Assembly: GCA_001642005.1 (NCBI GenBank)
Contig: LWCA01000137.1
Location: 1 to 48,484 of the forward strand
Source of the DNA: Intoshia linei
Taxonomy: Eukaryota; Orthonectida; Rhopaluridae
Reading direction: 5' to 3'
DNA length: 48,484 nucleotides
Positions 1-11,503 of this stretch are shown piece by piece. Each line of letters opens with the position of its first letter. Position 1 is the stretch's first letter. The translations under genes and the position numbers were made by a program. The notes beneath the pieces were generated by a model, which saw only the letters and a program-made list of their open reading frames with translations, was not told where the DNA came from and made no database searches.

Positions 1-1980
1 TTGTCAAAAATCAAACTGAAACATCCTTCACATTAGTTTAATAAAATTTAATTTTAATTAATAATGTTTGTGAGAACTACGGCTCAGAATATATCAATAA
101 ATTTCATTTTTTTGAATTAATAATGTTAATAAAACATTTTTTAAAAATTAAATAATTTTTTTCGAGAATAAACCAAAAAGTCAAAAAATTTAAAAAGTTT
201 GAGAACTCCTAATATAAAACATTCAAAAACTCCAATGAGTTGTTAATTCTTAAAAAAAAAAGAGAATAATTTACTTTGAATTTAATCTATATTGATGAAT
301 AATATATTTTAACTATCATTTTACCATTGTTCCCAAAATGGAACATTTGAACCTATCGGACTCGGAGCTCCTAAGAGTGAAATTTTTTGTGGGGGCCTTA
401 GTTATCATATATTCGACAACATATGTAAAGTAAGAGTATCTGCGATCACGACAACCTTGAGCAGCGGGACAAAATTTAATGAAGCAACCACAAGACTTCA
501 CATTTTCATATAAAACAAATTTACTAATATGATTTAAAATTTAAACTGACAGTAAAATTTTTTTAGATTTAGATATAAGTATTTTATAAAAGTATTCCCG
601 ACTTTTTTTGTCTCACGCCCTAAAAATTTTTTCATATGAAAAGTTGGAAATGATGCTAATACACACAAATCAAGTAACAATGCACCACTTTAAACACATT
701 ATATGATGGAACACATCACAGCTAAAAAATAGATTTCTGATAATCAACATTTTTTTAAAAACGGATGCATTGACAAGTACGAATTTATCAGCAATAAAAT
801 TTAGATAAACAGTAGGGATATTACATTTTTCTAATATAAAAATGACATATATAGAAAATAAGCGCCGCTTAATTTGCTGCAGAATGATATTAATATTTTT
901 AATTTTTATCCAAAAAACCCCCAGCATCTTGAAGTTTAAAGTTTTCATTTTATGATTTCTGTTAGTTTACTATTTTAAATTTTAATAATCAGTTTTCGTG
1001 TTAATAAATTTAATTAAAATACAAATTTTAAATCTATCTGAATATATAAAACTTTTAAAAATGTCAAATATTGAAATGATTTGATCATTTTAAAGTTTAC
1101 AAGAAATGTCCGAAATATTTTCATATTTTATTGAATCAAACTGTATAATGATGACTATAGAACCTTGTGAAAGATAATTTTCGACATTAATTAATGTTAA
1201 TAAATAAACAATTAAAGTTGAAAATATATGTTCAAAAATTATAAATAAATTTAATTTAAATTCGTACCAATTTTTTATTTTCTCAAAAATGTTCTTATGT
1301 AAAAAAATATGAATAGTATCTACCATAAAATATTCACAAAAGTGATGAATTGAATTTTATCATTTTTAAATTCGTTTACTCTTAATATTATAAACTTAAC
1401 AAAATTATTTTTTTACAATAATACTTAAAAATTATTTGAGTAGTAACATTTAAAATATTTTGACCCAGTTCATATAAATTCATGTCTTTTTTTAAAAATA
1501 ACGAAAAGTTTTTCCGTGAACTGTGTCTAAAATAAACGATTTTTTACTGATTTTTTTTTAATTAATATGATAAGTGTCACATGATCTATATTATATCTTT
1601 AAATTATAACAAATGCATGACAACAACGGAAAAAAAATGTTAGGAAAACAGAAAAGAGATGCGTGGGTTTTTTTGTAACAAAAATAAAAAAAATTATATC
1701 ATTCTGTAGCCAATAAAATAGAGATTATTATCTATGTCTTTTTTAAATTTCAAAAAAAGTCCAAATTGGAAATTCATATTTGGAATAACCCTAATAAACA
1801 GTATTGTTATTATAGGAATACATTTCAATATTTTCAAAAAAATAAAAATTGGTAGTGACACAATTATCAACCATGCCTTGACAGGTCCACAACTTTAAAT
1901 TATGTCTGGCTAGTAACTTTAAAAATTATTCACACAAATCCGTACCGCCTGAATAAAAAATAAATTTGTTCAAAATATAC
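1..1980. other. No recognised gene; probably interior of a long OGDH intron
   Basis: AT-rich sequence with no exon matching the missing OGDH C-terminus on either strand. The only notable stretch is 316-501, which is visibly richer in G and C and holds a 61-codon minus-strand frame with a Cys-rich start (SCGCFIKFCPAAQGCRDRR). It has no recognisable homology and may be a repeat end. Confidence 0.5.
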
Positions 1981-4410
1981 CATTCCTTCCATTCCGTGAG
2001 GTAACAGCAAAACTAAACCACACTGTCTAATCCATTTAGCTTGACCAGAACTGAGAAATTGATCAATTATACACTGAGCATTATTTACAAAATCACCAAA
2101 CTGGGCTTCCCATATTATCAATGAATTTGGATTATGCATGGAAAATCCCAATTCAAATCCCATCACAGCAAATTCTGAAAGAGAACTATTACACACAGTA
2201 TATTTTTCTTGGTCCAGTGAAATATTATCGAGAGGGACGTACTTTTTACCTAAATTGTCTTGATCCATAATTACATGATGGCGATGACTAAACTGATTTA
2301 TTGAAAAATAAAATCACATAAATCAAAATAAAAAATTTGAAATAACCTAAACGTGCCTCTTTCAACGTCCTGTCCACTTAAACGGACATGAACCTTATCC
2401 AAAAGTAACGACCCAAAAGCAAAAGCTTCGCACATGGCCCAATCAAAAGTTTCAATATCCATCATTTTTTTACGGTTATTTAAGATGCGTAATAAGCCTT
2501 TATAGTAGTTGACTTTGGATTTTGGAATATCGTTGAAAACGTTCCCAATTTTATGAAGAGTGTCTAGAGATATACCAGTTTCTTTAATTTTCATTGGGTC
2601 TTGGTTATCAAAAAAATTATTCCATGGTGAATCTAACCAATCTCGATTGGTATGTATATGTGGGGCGTTTTTGGCGGCATCGTGTCCAGCGTCCAATTGT
2701 TTTTGATAACCTTCAATTTGTTTTTGGTACTCTTCAAGTGTAATTACGTTTTCGTTCAATAGTTTAGTTGAATATTGTTTTAGTAGTTTGGGTAAATTTC
2801 GAATTTTTTGGTACATGCATGGTTGAGTAAATTGCGGTTCATCCGTTTCATTGTGACCATTACGCCGGTAGCACACCAAATCAATCACGATGTCTCTTTT
2901 CTTTTTCATTCTCCATTCAGCAGCCACTTTTGATACGTGCATGACGGCTTCAGGGTCATCAGCATTAACGTGAAGTATTGGAGCATTTATAACTTTTGCA
3001 ACATCAGTACAGTAAATGGAAGACCTGGCATCCCTCGGATCAGTAGTGAATCCAATTTGATTGTTTACAACGATATGAATAACCCCATGCGTTTTATACA
3101 TGTTTAAATCACTTAAATGCAAGGTTTCGTACACTACGCCTTGACCACTGAATGCTGCATCGCCGTGCAGAATAATTCCCATTGTTTTAGATCCATCAGT
3201 GTCATTGTTATAAAATTGGTCAGCTTTGACTTTTCCAAGAACGACTGGCCCAACAGCTTCGAGATGAGAAGGGTTTGCTACCAAAGACATGCTAATGTCT
3301 TTCCCTGAGAATTTATTAACAATTTCATTATGTAACCCCAAATGATATTTTACATCACCACTATTATCACTTGTATCTCCGTGACTTACATCAAATTGAG
3401 CAAATATTTGTTCCAAAGGTTTTCCCAATACATTAGCTATAACATTTAGTCTCCCTCTGTGGGGCATCCCAAAAATATATTTTTCAAGTCCTTGCTCCGA
3501 ACAGACATCCACAATCGTCTTAATAGCTGGTATTAAAACTTCACATCCTTCCAAACCAAACCTTTTTTCCGAAGACCACTTCTTTGCCAAATACTCTTCA
3601 AAATTGGTTGATCTAATTAATCTATTCAGTAATACCTTTTTTTCAACATTGGACATTGTTCTAATATTAGGTGTTTCAAATTTTCTTCTTATCCACTGTA
3701 AACTATCACGATCGGATAAATACGAGTATTCTACTCCAATAGATTTACAATAACTATCTTCCAATCTTTTAATAATTTCTCGCAATGGTAATTCTTTTTC
3801 ATTTGCACCGCCTATAAAAGTTGTTTCAGGCAATTTAAAAACTTTGTCCAAATCAGAGTTTCCTAGATTGAAGGATTCAATCGATAAATTTTTAATATCT
3901 TCAGCAATTTCTGTATTTAATCTGTACGGCATATCCAACGGGTCTAATCGAGATTTTAAATGTCCACGAATTTGAAAACTACGAATAATTCCTTGTACAG
4001 TCAAGTGGTCTCCAATTCTACTATTGATCATGCCATTTTCTAAAATGGGTTTATTTTTGTTTGAAATTTCAAAGTCTTCTTCGGCTTCCATGTTTTTAAA
4101 ATAAGTGTTCCATTCCTAAACAAAAGAATGGAAAAAATAATAAATTAAATACCTTGCTAACTGAATTTGGTTCTTTTTTCCATTCCTCATATAAATTTTC
4201 GAAATAAACGATGGAGGTTCCATTTAACCAGTTGGTTTGGTTGAGCATATCATAATAAGAAAGGTCGACGCCAGATGATCTTTTTCGGTTAGTGAGAATT
4301 TGGTTAAAATTACCTTTATTGGTGGATACAAATTTTGAATAATTTTGAGTTTGAATTTGACTCAACGGAATTTTCCGAAAACACATTTTTAGATTTTTAA
4401 AGGTTAACAT
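1981..4410 (-). CDS. OGDH: 2-oxoglutarate dehydrogenase E1, mitochondrial (partial; 3' end outside window)
   Basis: E1 of the mitochondrial 2-oxoglutarate dehydrogenase complex: thiamine-diphosphate-dependent decarboxylation of 2-oxoglutarate in the TCA cycle. Exons (descending) 4410-4153, 4115-2347 and 2287-1981; introns are 37 and 59 nt and the phases join cleanly. About 778 codons are present. The start at 4410 gives a basic, acid-poor N-terminus ([18 protein letters not shown]) typical of a mitochondrial presequence. The thiamine-diphosphate segment shows HGDAAF near residue 403 and [10 protein letters not shown] near 437; later come [25 protein letters not shown] and [10 protein letters not shown]. 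The frame then runs into GTATAT, a donor used elsewhere here, exactly where the family continues with GPEHSS. That continuation is not found in 1-1980, so the remaining ~250 residues probably lie past the window edge across an intron longer than 1.98 kb. Identity is certain; whether the copy is intact is not. Confidence 0.95.
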
Positions 4411-5933
4411 TTATAAGTATCAATATGTTAATAAAATACTGTCAATAATATTTAGTGGTGTAATTTATTTTATCAAATGTTTATTTATGAGTATGAATAT
4501 ATGATAATAAATACTTGATTAATATTCACTATGATATGATCAAAAATAAAGTTATGACATCAATGAAACTGATTGATGTGAATTTTGTAATTTGCAAACG
4601 GGGATATTATTTGTTGTTTGCAATGTTTTTAATTATTGGAAATATACATATAATAATTTTAAAAATTGAAAATCAAATTTAGTATGCCTACTTTTTCGAC
4701 ACAATTTTGCTGAGAGAGATGTGATAAACTATTCTCCATTAAAAACCAACTACCTAAGTCGAGGCTACCAAAATAAAAAAATTTGAAAATAGACAAATAG
4801 TTTTGGCTTTTTTTTAATATAGTTTCTTTCACGGTTTTAATGCGATTAAGCCATTCAAGTTATCAAAAATAAAGAATTTTTCTAGTTTATCAATACATTC
4901 TAGATATAATGTCATTTTCTATATCGATTTCACTACAGGTAGAATAATCAATGCTGTCTGCTTGATTGATGTTTTCCTCTATGGGCGTTATCAAAGAATC
5001 CATGAATTCATCGTTACTATATTCGTTTTCATCATATACAGGGAATTAATCTTTGACATTTCCATTATTTTTTACATACATTTTTTATTTCAGCTCAGTG
5101 AATCTTTGAAAACGCGGGAAATCTTTTACTCAGTATTAAAACATCCTAAGAATAAGTTTTTTATGAATAAAATACCATTAAAGTTTTAAACATTGTCATA
5201 TATTGCTTCAGATATGATGTAACAGACACATAAATTTTTTTAAAAATAAAACAAGTAGTGAGTCAGTTCAGTGAAACTCTATCTGTATTAATTGAATTAT
5301 ATTAACTAATATACAATTTCAATCTGTCGTAATTACATGAAATACATTGTTACATCGATAATCTTAAAATAATCCAAGGAAATGTGAATCTATTCGATTA
5401 ACATAGTCATTTTGTAAAAATAATTTTTCTAAATTATTTTGGCTTCAAAGATTTAGTCCTGAGTCAGAACTCCTGATGAATCGTTTCTATCGACAAATAC
5501 TTTAGGGTATAAAATACTTTTTTCCTGGTAACATTTTGCTTTAACGGTAGCGCAGGATCGTATTCGTTCTCAAAATAAATAATAACACCATAGGATACCA
5601 TTGAATTTCGAATGCACAGTAGACGCTTGAAAAGTGACCACTTCGTATAGGTAAAAACCTCCCAAAAGTGACCAATTTTTTAGATGCTATAACAAAACTA
5701 TACTAATGTAAATTAATTTTACTTCTAAAAGTAAACTAAATATCAAATAGAAATAAATGTCTGGGTTACCCAGATTGGGTATAGCAATTAGAAAACAATT
5801 GTATCTAAGGATAACATGCTGAGATTGTTTAATTATTAATTTTGGAATGCGCCTTATTCCAGTCTATTTACAAAAATTGTTAATTAAAATTTTATTTAAA
5901 ATAAAGTTAATTTTCACGTGACAAATTAAAATA
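4411..5933. other. Intergenic region between divergent OGDH and bystin
   Basis: About 1.5 kb separates two divergently transcribed genes, so it should hold both promoters. I see no conserved exon here; the 75-codon frame at 4962-5189 is low-complexity and hydrophobic with no recognisable family. A CACGTG E-box lies at its right edge, listed separately. Confidence 0.5.
5915..5920. promoter_or_regulatory. CACGTG E-box just upstream of the bystin start codon
   Basis: A perfect CACGTG palindrome (context TTCACGTGACAA) ends 13 nt before the bystin ATG. CACGTG is the Myc/Max-type E-box, and ribosome-biogenesis genes are classic targets, so a regulatory role is plausible. It is a single 6-bp match and could be chance. 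Confidence 0.35.
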
Positions 5934-7935
5934 ATGGTTCGAAAAAGATTACAAAATAAGTTGGCATCTCTTCCTCAAGATAAAAACGAACCATTCATAT
6001 GCGCAGAAGTGCAAATAAAGCAATTTAAACCAGAAAAGAAAGAAGTAAAGCAATAATTTCTATTTTACGTTAAATTTTTATTTTAGTCGAAAGCTAGTGA
6101 TTTTGTTTCTTTCGCTGACCGCCGAAAACTACAAAGTAAATTAAATCAGGATTTTAGTGGTTCCGACGATGCACAAAGCGATAACAAGTAAAATAAAAAT
6201 TTTCCATTTCAAAAATTACATTACAAAATGTAACGTTTAGTTTGAATACTCAACTATTGACCGATACAGAGATGAATATGGATAATGAATTTGTAATTTT
6301 TATGAATTTAAGAAATGAATTAAAATTAACTAGGAATGCGATTCTGAAGATGAAAAACTTTTTGATGAAATTCAAAATGAATTGATAGATAATAATGTGG
6401 ATGAACTCGAGCGGGCTCTTACAGTTAAATTTGATTTGAGTAATGAAGAACAAGGTGTATTGGGTAATTGTATCATTATTTTATTTGGAATTTTTCAAAT
6501 TTAGATGAATTAACTGAAAAAGTCGATCCTCGCGTTCTACAATTATACTTGAAAGTTCGAGATGTTTTGTGTAAATTTAAGAGCGGGAAACTACCAAAAC
6601 CGTTTAAAGTTTTACCACAATTAAAAAATTGGGAACGTGTAATTCGCATTAATATTAAATTTATCGTAACTTTAAATAGCGCTTATAAAATTTTTAGCTT
6701 ATTGTAATAACTCGACCTGATAAATGGACTGCACCAGTGATTTCGGAAGCAACTAAACTTTTTAGTGGAGCTACTACAGATTATATAGCTTATACGTAAT
6801 CAATGTTTTTCTTTGTTTTTTATTTTATTAGGTTTTATAATACCATACTTTTACCAAGATTGCTGGATGATTTACAAGCTTTTAAAAAGCTAAATTTTCA
6901 TCTTTATTCGGTTTTTTTATTTTATTTTAGTCTATTCAAGTTTATGTCTGAATCTTTGGATTCAATTTTTTTAATTTTACTTTATTTAATCATTTTTTAG
7001 GCTTTAAAAAAATCAACCTACAGACCTGCTATGTTTTACAATGCAATTATTATCCCAGTGTGCGAAGTTTATTTTATTATTTACTTTTTTATCCTGTTTT
7101 AGAACGGAGATTGCACATTACGAGACGCTATTACATTCTCAAGTGTCATCACTAAATCATCGGTAATGTTGTTTTTGATTTTTTTAACTTTTAATGTAAT
7201 GGTTTATTGATTTTTTTCTTTTGTTTTTAGTAAAATCTAAATTTTATTTTACATATTGTATGTTATTTTGTTTAGATTCCTGTTATCTATTCGGCTGCAG
7301 CTTTATATAAAATTTCAAAATTGGAATATAATGGGGCAAGTATTGTCATCATGAAAGCCATTGTTGAAAAAAAATATTCTCTTCCTTATAGAGCCGTAGA
7401 TGCAGTTGTCGATCATTTTCTAAAGTAACTTATTGATATATACTACTTTTATGAGTTTTATATTGTGTGGTTCTAAATTTTCAATTTTTAAATTATTTTT
7501 ATTTTTTTGTCATAATACAGGGATTTAACATGTGGGGCAAAATCTTGTACATGCAAAATTTTAATTTTAAAATATGTCTTTCCTTTATGACATAAAATAC
7601 CATTAAATTCCTCCTTTTCGGTGTATTTTTAAGTGATGTAATTGATTGATTTTATTTTTTGTGGTGGTATTTGATGCTAATTATTTTTAATATTTATTCT
7701 ATGCTAATTAATATTTATTAGTTTTATGAACGACAAACAAAAATTACCAGTTTTATGGCATCAATTTTTATTGTCATTTGTAGAAATTTATGGTGATTCA
7801 TTTTCCATTGAACAAAAAAAATTAATAATTGATTTGATAAAATTACACAAACATCAATTAATTTCAACGGAAATTTTAAAAAAATTAAACAATCACGAAT
7901 ATAGACAAAATATTTCGAAAATGAATGTTGATTAA
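5934..7935 (+). CDS. BYSL: Bystin, 40S ribosomal subunit biogenesis factor (complete, 11 exons)
   Basis: Bystin (yeast Enp1) is a nucleolar/cytoplasmic factor needed for 18S rRNA processing and pre-40S maturation. Exons: 5934-6044, 6087-6187, 6241-6292, 6334-6463, 6505-6638, 6698-6795, 6832-6910, 7001-7066, 7103-7162, 7276-7424, 7722-7935. They splice in phase to 397 aa; family members are usually around 400-440. The acidic N-terminal third is poorly conserved. From exon 5 on, family signatures follow in order: VDPRVLQLY, KLPKPFKVLPQLKNWE, FYNTILLPRL, LNFHLYS-ALKK, IIIPVCE, CTLRDAITFSSVITKSSIPV, LEYNGAS, KKYSLPYR, and KLPVLWHQFLLSFVEIYG. Ten introns measure 36, 36, 41, 41, 42, 53, 59, 90, 113 and 297 nt. 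Donors are weak (GTAATT three times; no GTAAGT). The donor of intron 5 was set at 6639, after WER, because this restores the conserved frame. The start at 5934 is the first ATG, after an E-box. Confidence 0.96.
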
Positions 7936-9490
7936 CTGTTTTGTATTTATTGTATTAAAATTTATTTATTTATAAATTCTATTATAATTATAATTAATGT
8001 AATATTATTATGGAGAAAAAACCACTAAATCCAACTCTAATTAGAGAAAATCTATTTTTTTAAAAAATACAATTTTACTGAATCCAAGTTTACTAATCCT
8101 TAAGTAGAAATCTATTTTTTTTGAAAATTGGCTAATTAAAAATATAAGCAATTACATTAAATTTAATAATCATAAGTAATATAAAACTCTTTTTTTCTGT
8201 CTGTGTGTTATTGTTTATATCAATAACTAAGAGTCCTAAAATTTTAAAAATGCTATATTTCTATATAGTTTTTTGCGGGGGAGAAAGTAAGATACATTTG
8301 AATCTTAGCAATTAGTATCTTACCAGTCAAAATATATATATCTAAACCCCAATTATTTTTTTTTTGAAAATCAAAGGAGTCATAGAATTTAAAAAAATAT
8401 GCACTCTGATGCAGATTTTAAAATCATAAACATTATCATAAATTTAAATTTTAAAAAAATACATCTTCGGGACCAAAAACACAAAAATTACCCATTTTTA
8501 AAAAAATAGACATTTTAAAATTATGAACATTCTCATTGATCCACAGCCGAAACCTCAAATTACCCATCATAACTCCCTTTTATATAAAAAACTTTGTTTA
8601 TGTATGTGGTATTATCGTTATTTTGTGAAATTAATAAAACTATTAGTCCTATAATTTAAAAAAAGATCACATTAAGATTACAGCTCTTTTCAATTAAAAA
8701 TTTTAACTTAAAATACATAAAAAATGTAAATGTTAAGTTACGCCTTAATGTTCCAAATAACAATTTACTGTTTACTTTTTTTTGGAATCATTTCAATTTG
8801 ATATAATGAATGGTTCTAGAATTTAAAATTAAAAAATTGTCTTAACACATCAGAGAAGGATTCCTTTTTCTAGATCCAAAGAAAAAAGTTCACCTGCAGA
8901 AATTAATTCATAAGCAAAATAAGACGTTTAAATTTTGAGTGGTCGAATTTCGAATATTTAATTCATTTAGCATAGTAATAAAATGTAGACTCAGTAATTG
9001 CAACGCCCAAGCTGGACCACAGCCAAAAACACCCGTTCTTTTACTCCATATAGAACAGTGGTTCCCGATTCAAATACTATACTGATCCCCATTTTAAAAT
9101 ATTTATTTTTTTGGACCCATAAAGGAAACATGAAATAAATAACATTAAAAAATTAAAGCTTTTTTCTAGTAAGATTTGGTAAATTCGAATTTTTCAAAAA
9201 AATATTGGAAAAAGAGGATATTTCCCTTAAATGGGAGTAAAATTAGATTTTCATTTCGGGGTTTGAAATTCCAACTTGGAATAATAGATTTTTTTTTATA
9301 ACATTTTGTAAAATCGTGTTTTTGAAAAAAATATTGGAAAAAGGTGATTTTTCCTTTAATTTAGTTTGGTAAAATTAAATTTTTTATTTTGTGTTTTGGA
9401 AAATTGTATTTTTGAAAAAAATATAGATACTTTTTTTACATACCAGATCGGTATAAGTCGATTTTTCCATGGTGGTTTTAAATGGTAGTT
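7936..9490. other. Intergenic, repeat-filled region downstream of bystin
   Basis: No gene recognised. 8170-8640 holds plus-oriented copies of the interspersed repeat called family A here (opening near TTTGTTTATGTATGTGGT at 8594, with modules of the type CCAAAAACAC...AATTACCC). A CAGTGGTTCCCGATT end at 9056 resembles a hAT terminal repeat, and 9130-9490 belongs to repeat family B, minus orientation. Confidence 0.5.
8170..8640 (+). repeat. Family A interspersed repeat, two overlapping partial copies
   Basis: Shares with the other copies (13662, 22146, 28680, 32590) the head with a GT-rich run and TATTTCAATAACTA-like segment, the GCGGGGGAGAAAGTAAGATA stretch, and the module AAACCCCAATT...TTTTGAAAATCAAA. 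A second head begins near 8578 (CTTTTATATAAAAAACTTTG), so a second truncated copy follows the first. Confidence 0.5.
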
Positions 9491-9600
9491 TTTATTAATT
9501 AATCATTAACGGTATAAAAGTAGGATTTTTTAAATAATAAAGTAGCGGTCGTTTAGGCTTTAGGATAAATTCACAACGTCGGGCAACTCTGTAATAAATA
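9130..9600 (-). repeat. Family B repeat (TTGGTAAAA-rich), minus orientation
   Basis: On the minus strand this matches 13090-13430 over its length: a shared start near AGCCTAGACGACCGCTAC, then ATTATTTAAAAAATCC, then several short blocks of the type TTTTACCAA...AAGGAAAAAT. Related blocks recur at 37660-37860 and form the inverted arms of the element at 25691. It looks like a non-autonomous transposon built from subterminal tandem motifs. Confidence 0.5.
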
Positions 9601-9667
9601 TTAAAAATTCTAAAATTAAACAAAAATTGATAAAATTTTTTTATATTATATTTTATTTTAATCTCAC

Positions 9668-9761
9668 GGGCCACCATCGGGACCACTGATATATACCAAA
9701 CTCCTAGAAACATGCCATAAATGATTAAAATACCAATTAAAAAAATTAGCAACAATGACAT
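9668..9761 (-). CDS. Doubtful first exon of a small membrane protein
   Basis: From the ATG at 9761 the minus strand encodes about 30 residues starting MSLLLIFLIGILIIYGM, one strong hydrophobic segment, followed by SVVPMVA and a GTGAG donor at 9667. Immediately downstream in this direction is repeat family B, so no second exon can be named. This may be the start of an unrecognised single-pass membrane protein, or a chance frame; I do not recognise a family. Confidence 0.2.
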
Positions 9762-9769
9762 GCTCAATA

Positions 9770-11500
9770 CGACTTTTTATTTTCGAAATCTTTATCTAAT
9801 ATTTAAAATAAATAAATACAAAATTAATATTAATTAAATTCCTCTAACCTTACGATACTTCGTCATGCGTCACAAATTGTGACTCACAATGTCTCGCCAA
9901 AATCATTATTGTACAATGAAAGATACTAATGATTCATTCACAGAGTTTATTGTTTCATAAATTAAATTATTTTAAAATTTATCCACCATAAATTTGTGGA
10001 ATAACTGTAATCAATAAATGAGGTTTACTACTACTCGACAATATCAAAATATTTAATAAATGTTATTTAAATTTCTCCAATACTCCAGTACTGTTCCAAA
10101 ATCATTTTCCAAATATTACAAATACATTCATTTAAATTTTTAAAGTATTTTTATGTAACTGCAACTTAACTATGGGTAATTTTTGTTTTATGGTTTATTA
10201 TTTATATTTATTAATGGTCAAATCAATTATTAATCTTACCTGATGTTGAGGATAACATTATATGATTTTTTAAATAAAATGATATATACAAATTTAACCC
10301 ATTGACATATCAAATTTTGAATTCTTAGAAAAACGGTCACAGCATATTTTTACAAGACTGATTTACGAAAATTATATATTTATTTCACCCCATAGTTTAT
10401 GAAAAGTTGATCGATTAAAATTCCTCTTGATTAATCTCGATAAATATTGCAGTCACAAAAGTTTTTCATTTAGTATGTTACTCAAATTTCACATGAATGT
10501 AGTACATTTTACCTAAATCGATACTTATTTTTTTGAAACATTAAAAAAATAGAATACAATTATTCATATAAATCAATTAATGATATAATGGACAAGGAAA
10601 CTCAGTTCAATACAAAAAAAGAAACTACTCTAAATGAGAATCGATATTAAAAAATTAATTATAAAAATATCCCATTTATTCAAGTATATCCTGTAGTAAA
10701 TATATCTTTACTGAAATGGAAACATTGTAAAACAAAAATAAACTATTTAAAGGGTGTTTATTCACCTTTACCTATTACAATTATAAATTATTCAGTGAAT
10801 ATGAGAATATTTCAGTAATGTGCGTATTGATTGATTGCAAATGACTAATTAAATATTTATGCAATCTATTGAACCATTTTACAGTGGCGCCGGGTAATAT
10901 ATGACAATAAACAACTTACACAATAACATTTAAAACAACTATTAAAGTTATAAAAGTGAAAAAAACTAAATTGGAACAACATTCTATAATCATAGCTCAA
11001 AAAAGAACAGGTACATAAATAACTGAAAATTGTCAATAAATCAATGCAATAATGTACAAAATATTATGCAACCATAGATTAAGAAATTGACTGATCAGTC
11101 ATCTGTCAAAAGGCAATATTGTACAGTATGGTTAGAACCAGTGAAATTTAAATTATATTGATTATATCGGAAAATTACACACAAATACAAATGCAATTTC
11201 AAGGTGCACCTGACTTGTCAGTTGAAAATTAAATTGTCTGAGATACACATTGCATATTCAATTAACCTTGAGTTCAATGTTAATTCAGAACAGCATTATG
11301 AACTAAAACTATACAATTTTAATTAAAAAAGTTATTATAGAAATTATCTACTTTAATTTCAATGGTATATAAAATAATATAAAGCTCAGCATTTTAATGG
11401 GTTTTGACCTCAACTAACCTTCAATATCTTGGATACTTGTCTAACATAAATTCGTTCAAAAAACAAAATTAATTTCATATTTTGTCTGTCTGTAACGTAT
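9770..11500. other. No feature recognised
   Basis: AT-rich sequence downstream of the unidentified minus-strand gene. I found no conserved exon, RNA gene or clear terminal repeats. Confidence 0.4.
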
Positions 11501-11503
11501 TTA

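Noticed and set aside
1930-1980. OGDH reading frame continuing past GMEGM to a stop ([10 protein letters not shown]...)
   Set aside because: The extension does not match the family and starts with a GTATAT donor exactly at a conserved position, so it is intron read-through.
3117-3308. 63-codon plus-strand frame inside OGDH
   Set aside because: Antisense shadow of the conserved coding exon.
6803-7000. 65-codon plus-strand frame in bystin as a separate hydrophobic protein
   Set aside because: Its first part is bystin exon 7 and the rest is intron 7 translation; splicing 6910 to 7001 restores the conserved LNFHLYS-ALKK.
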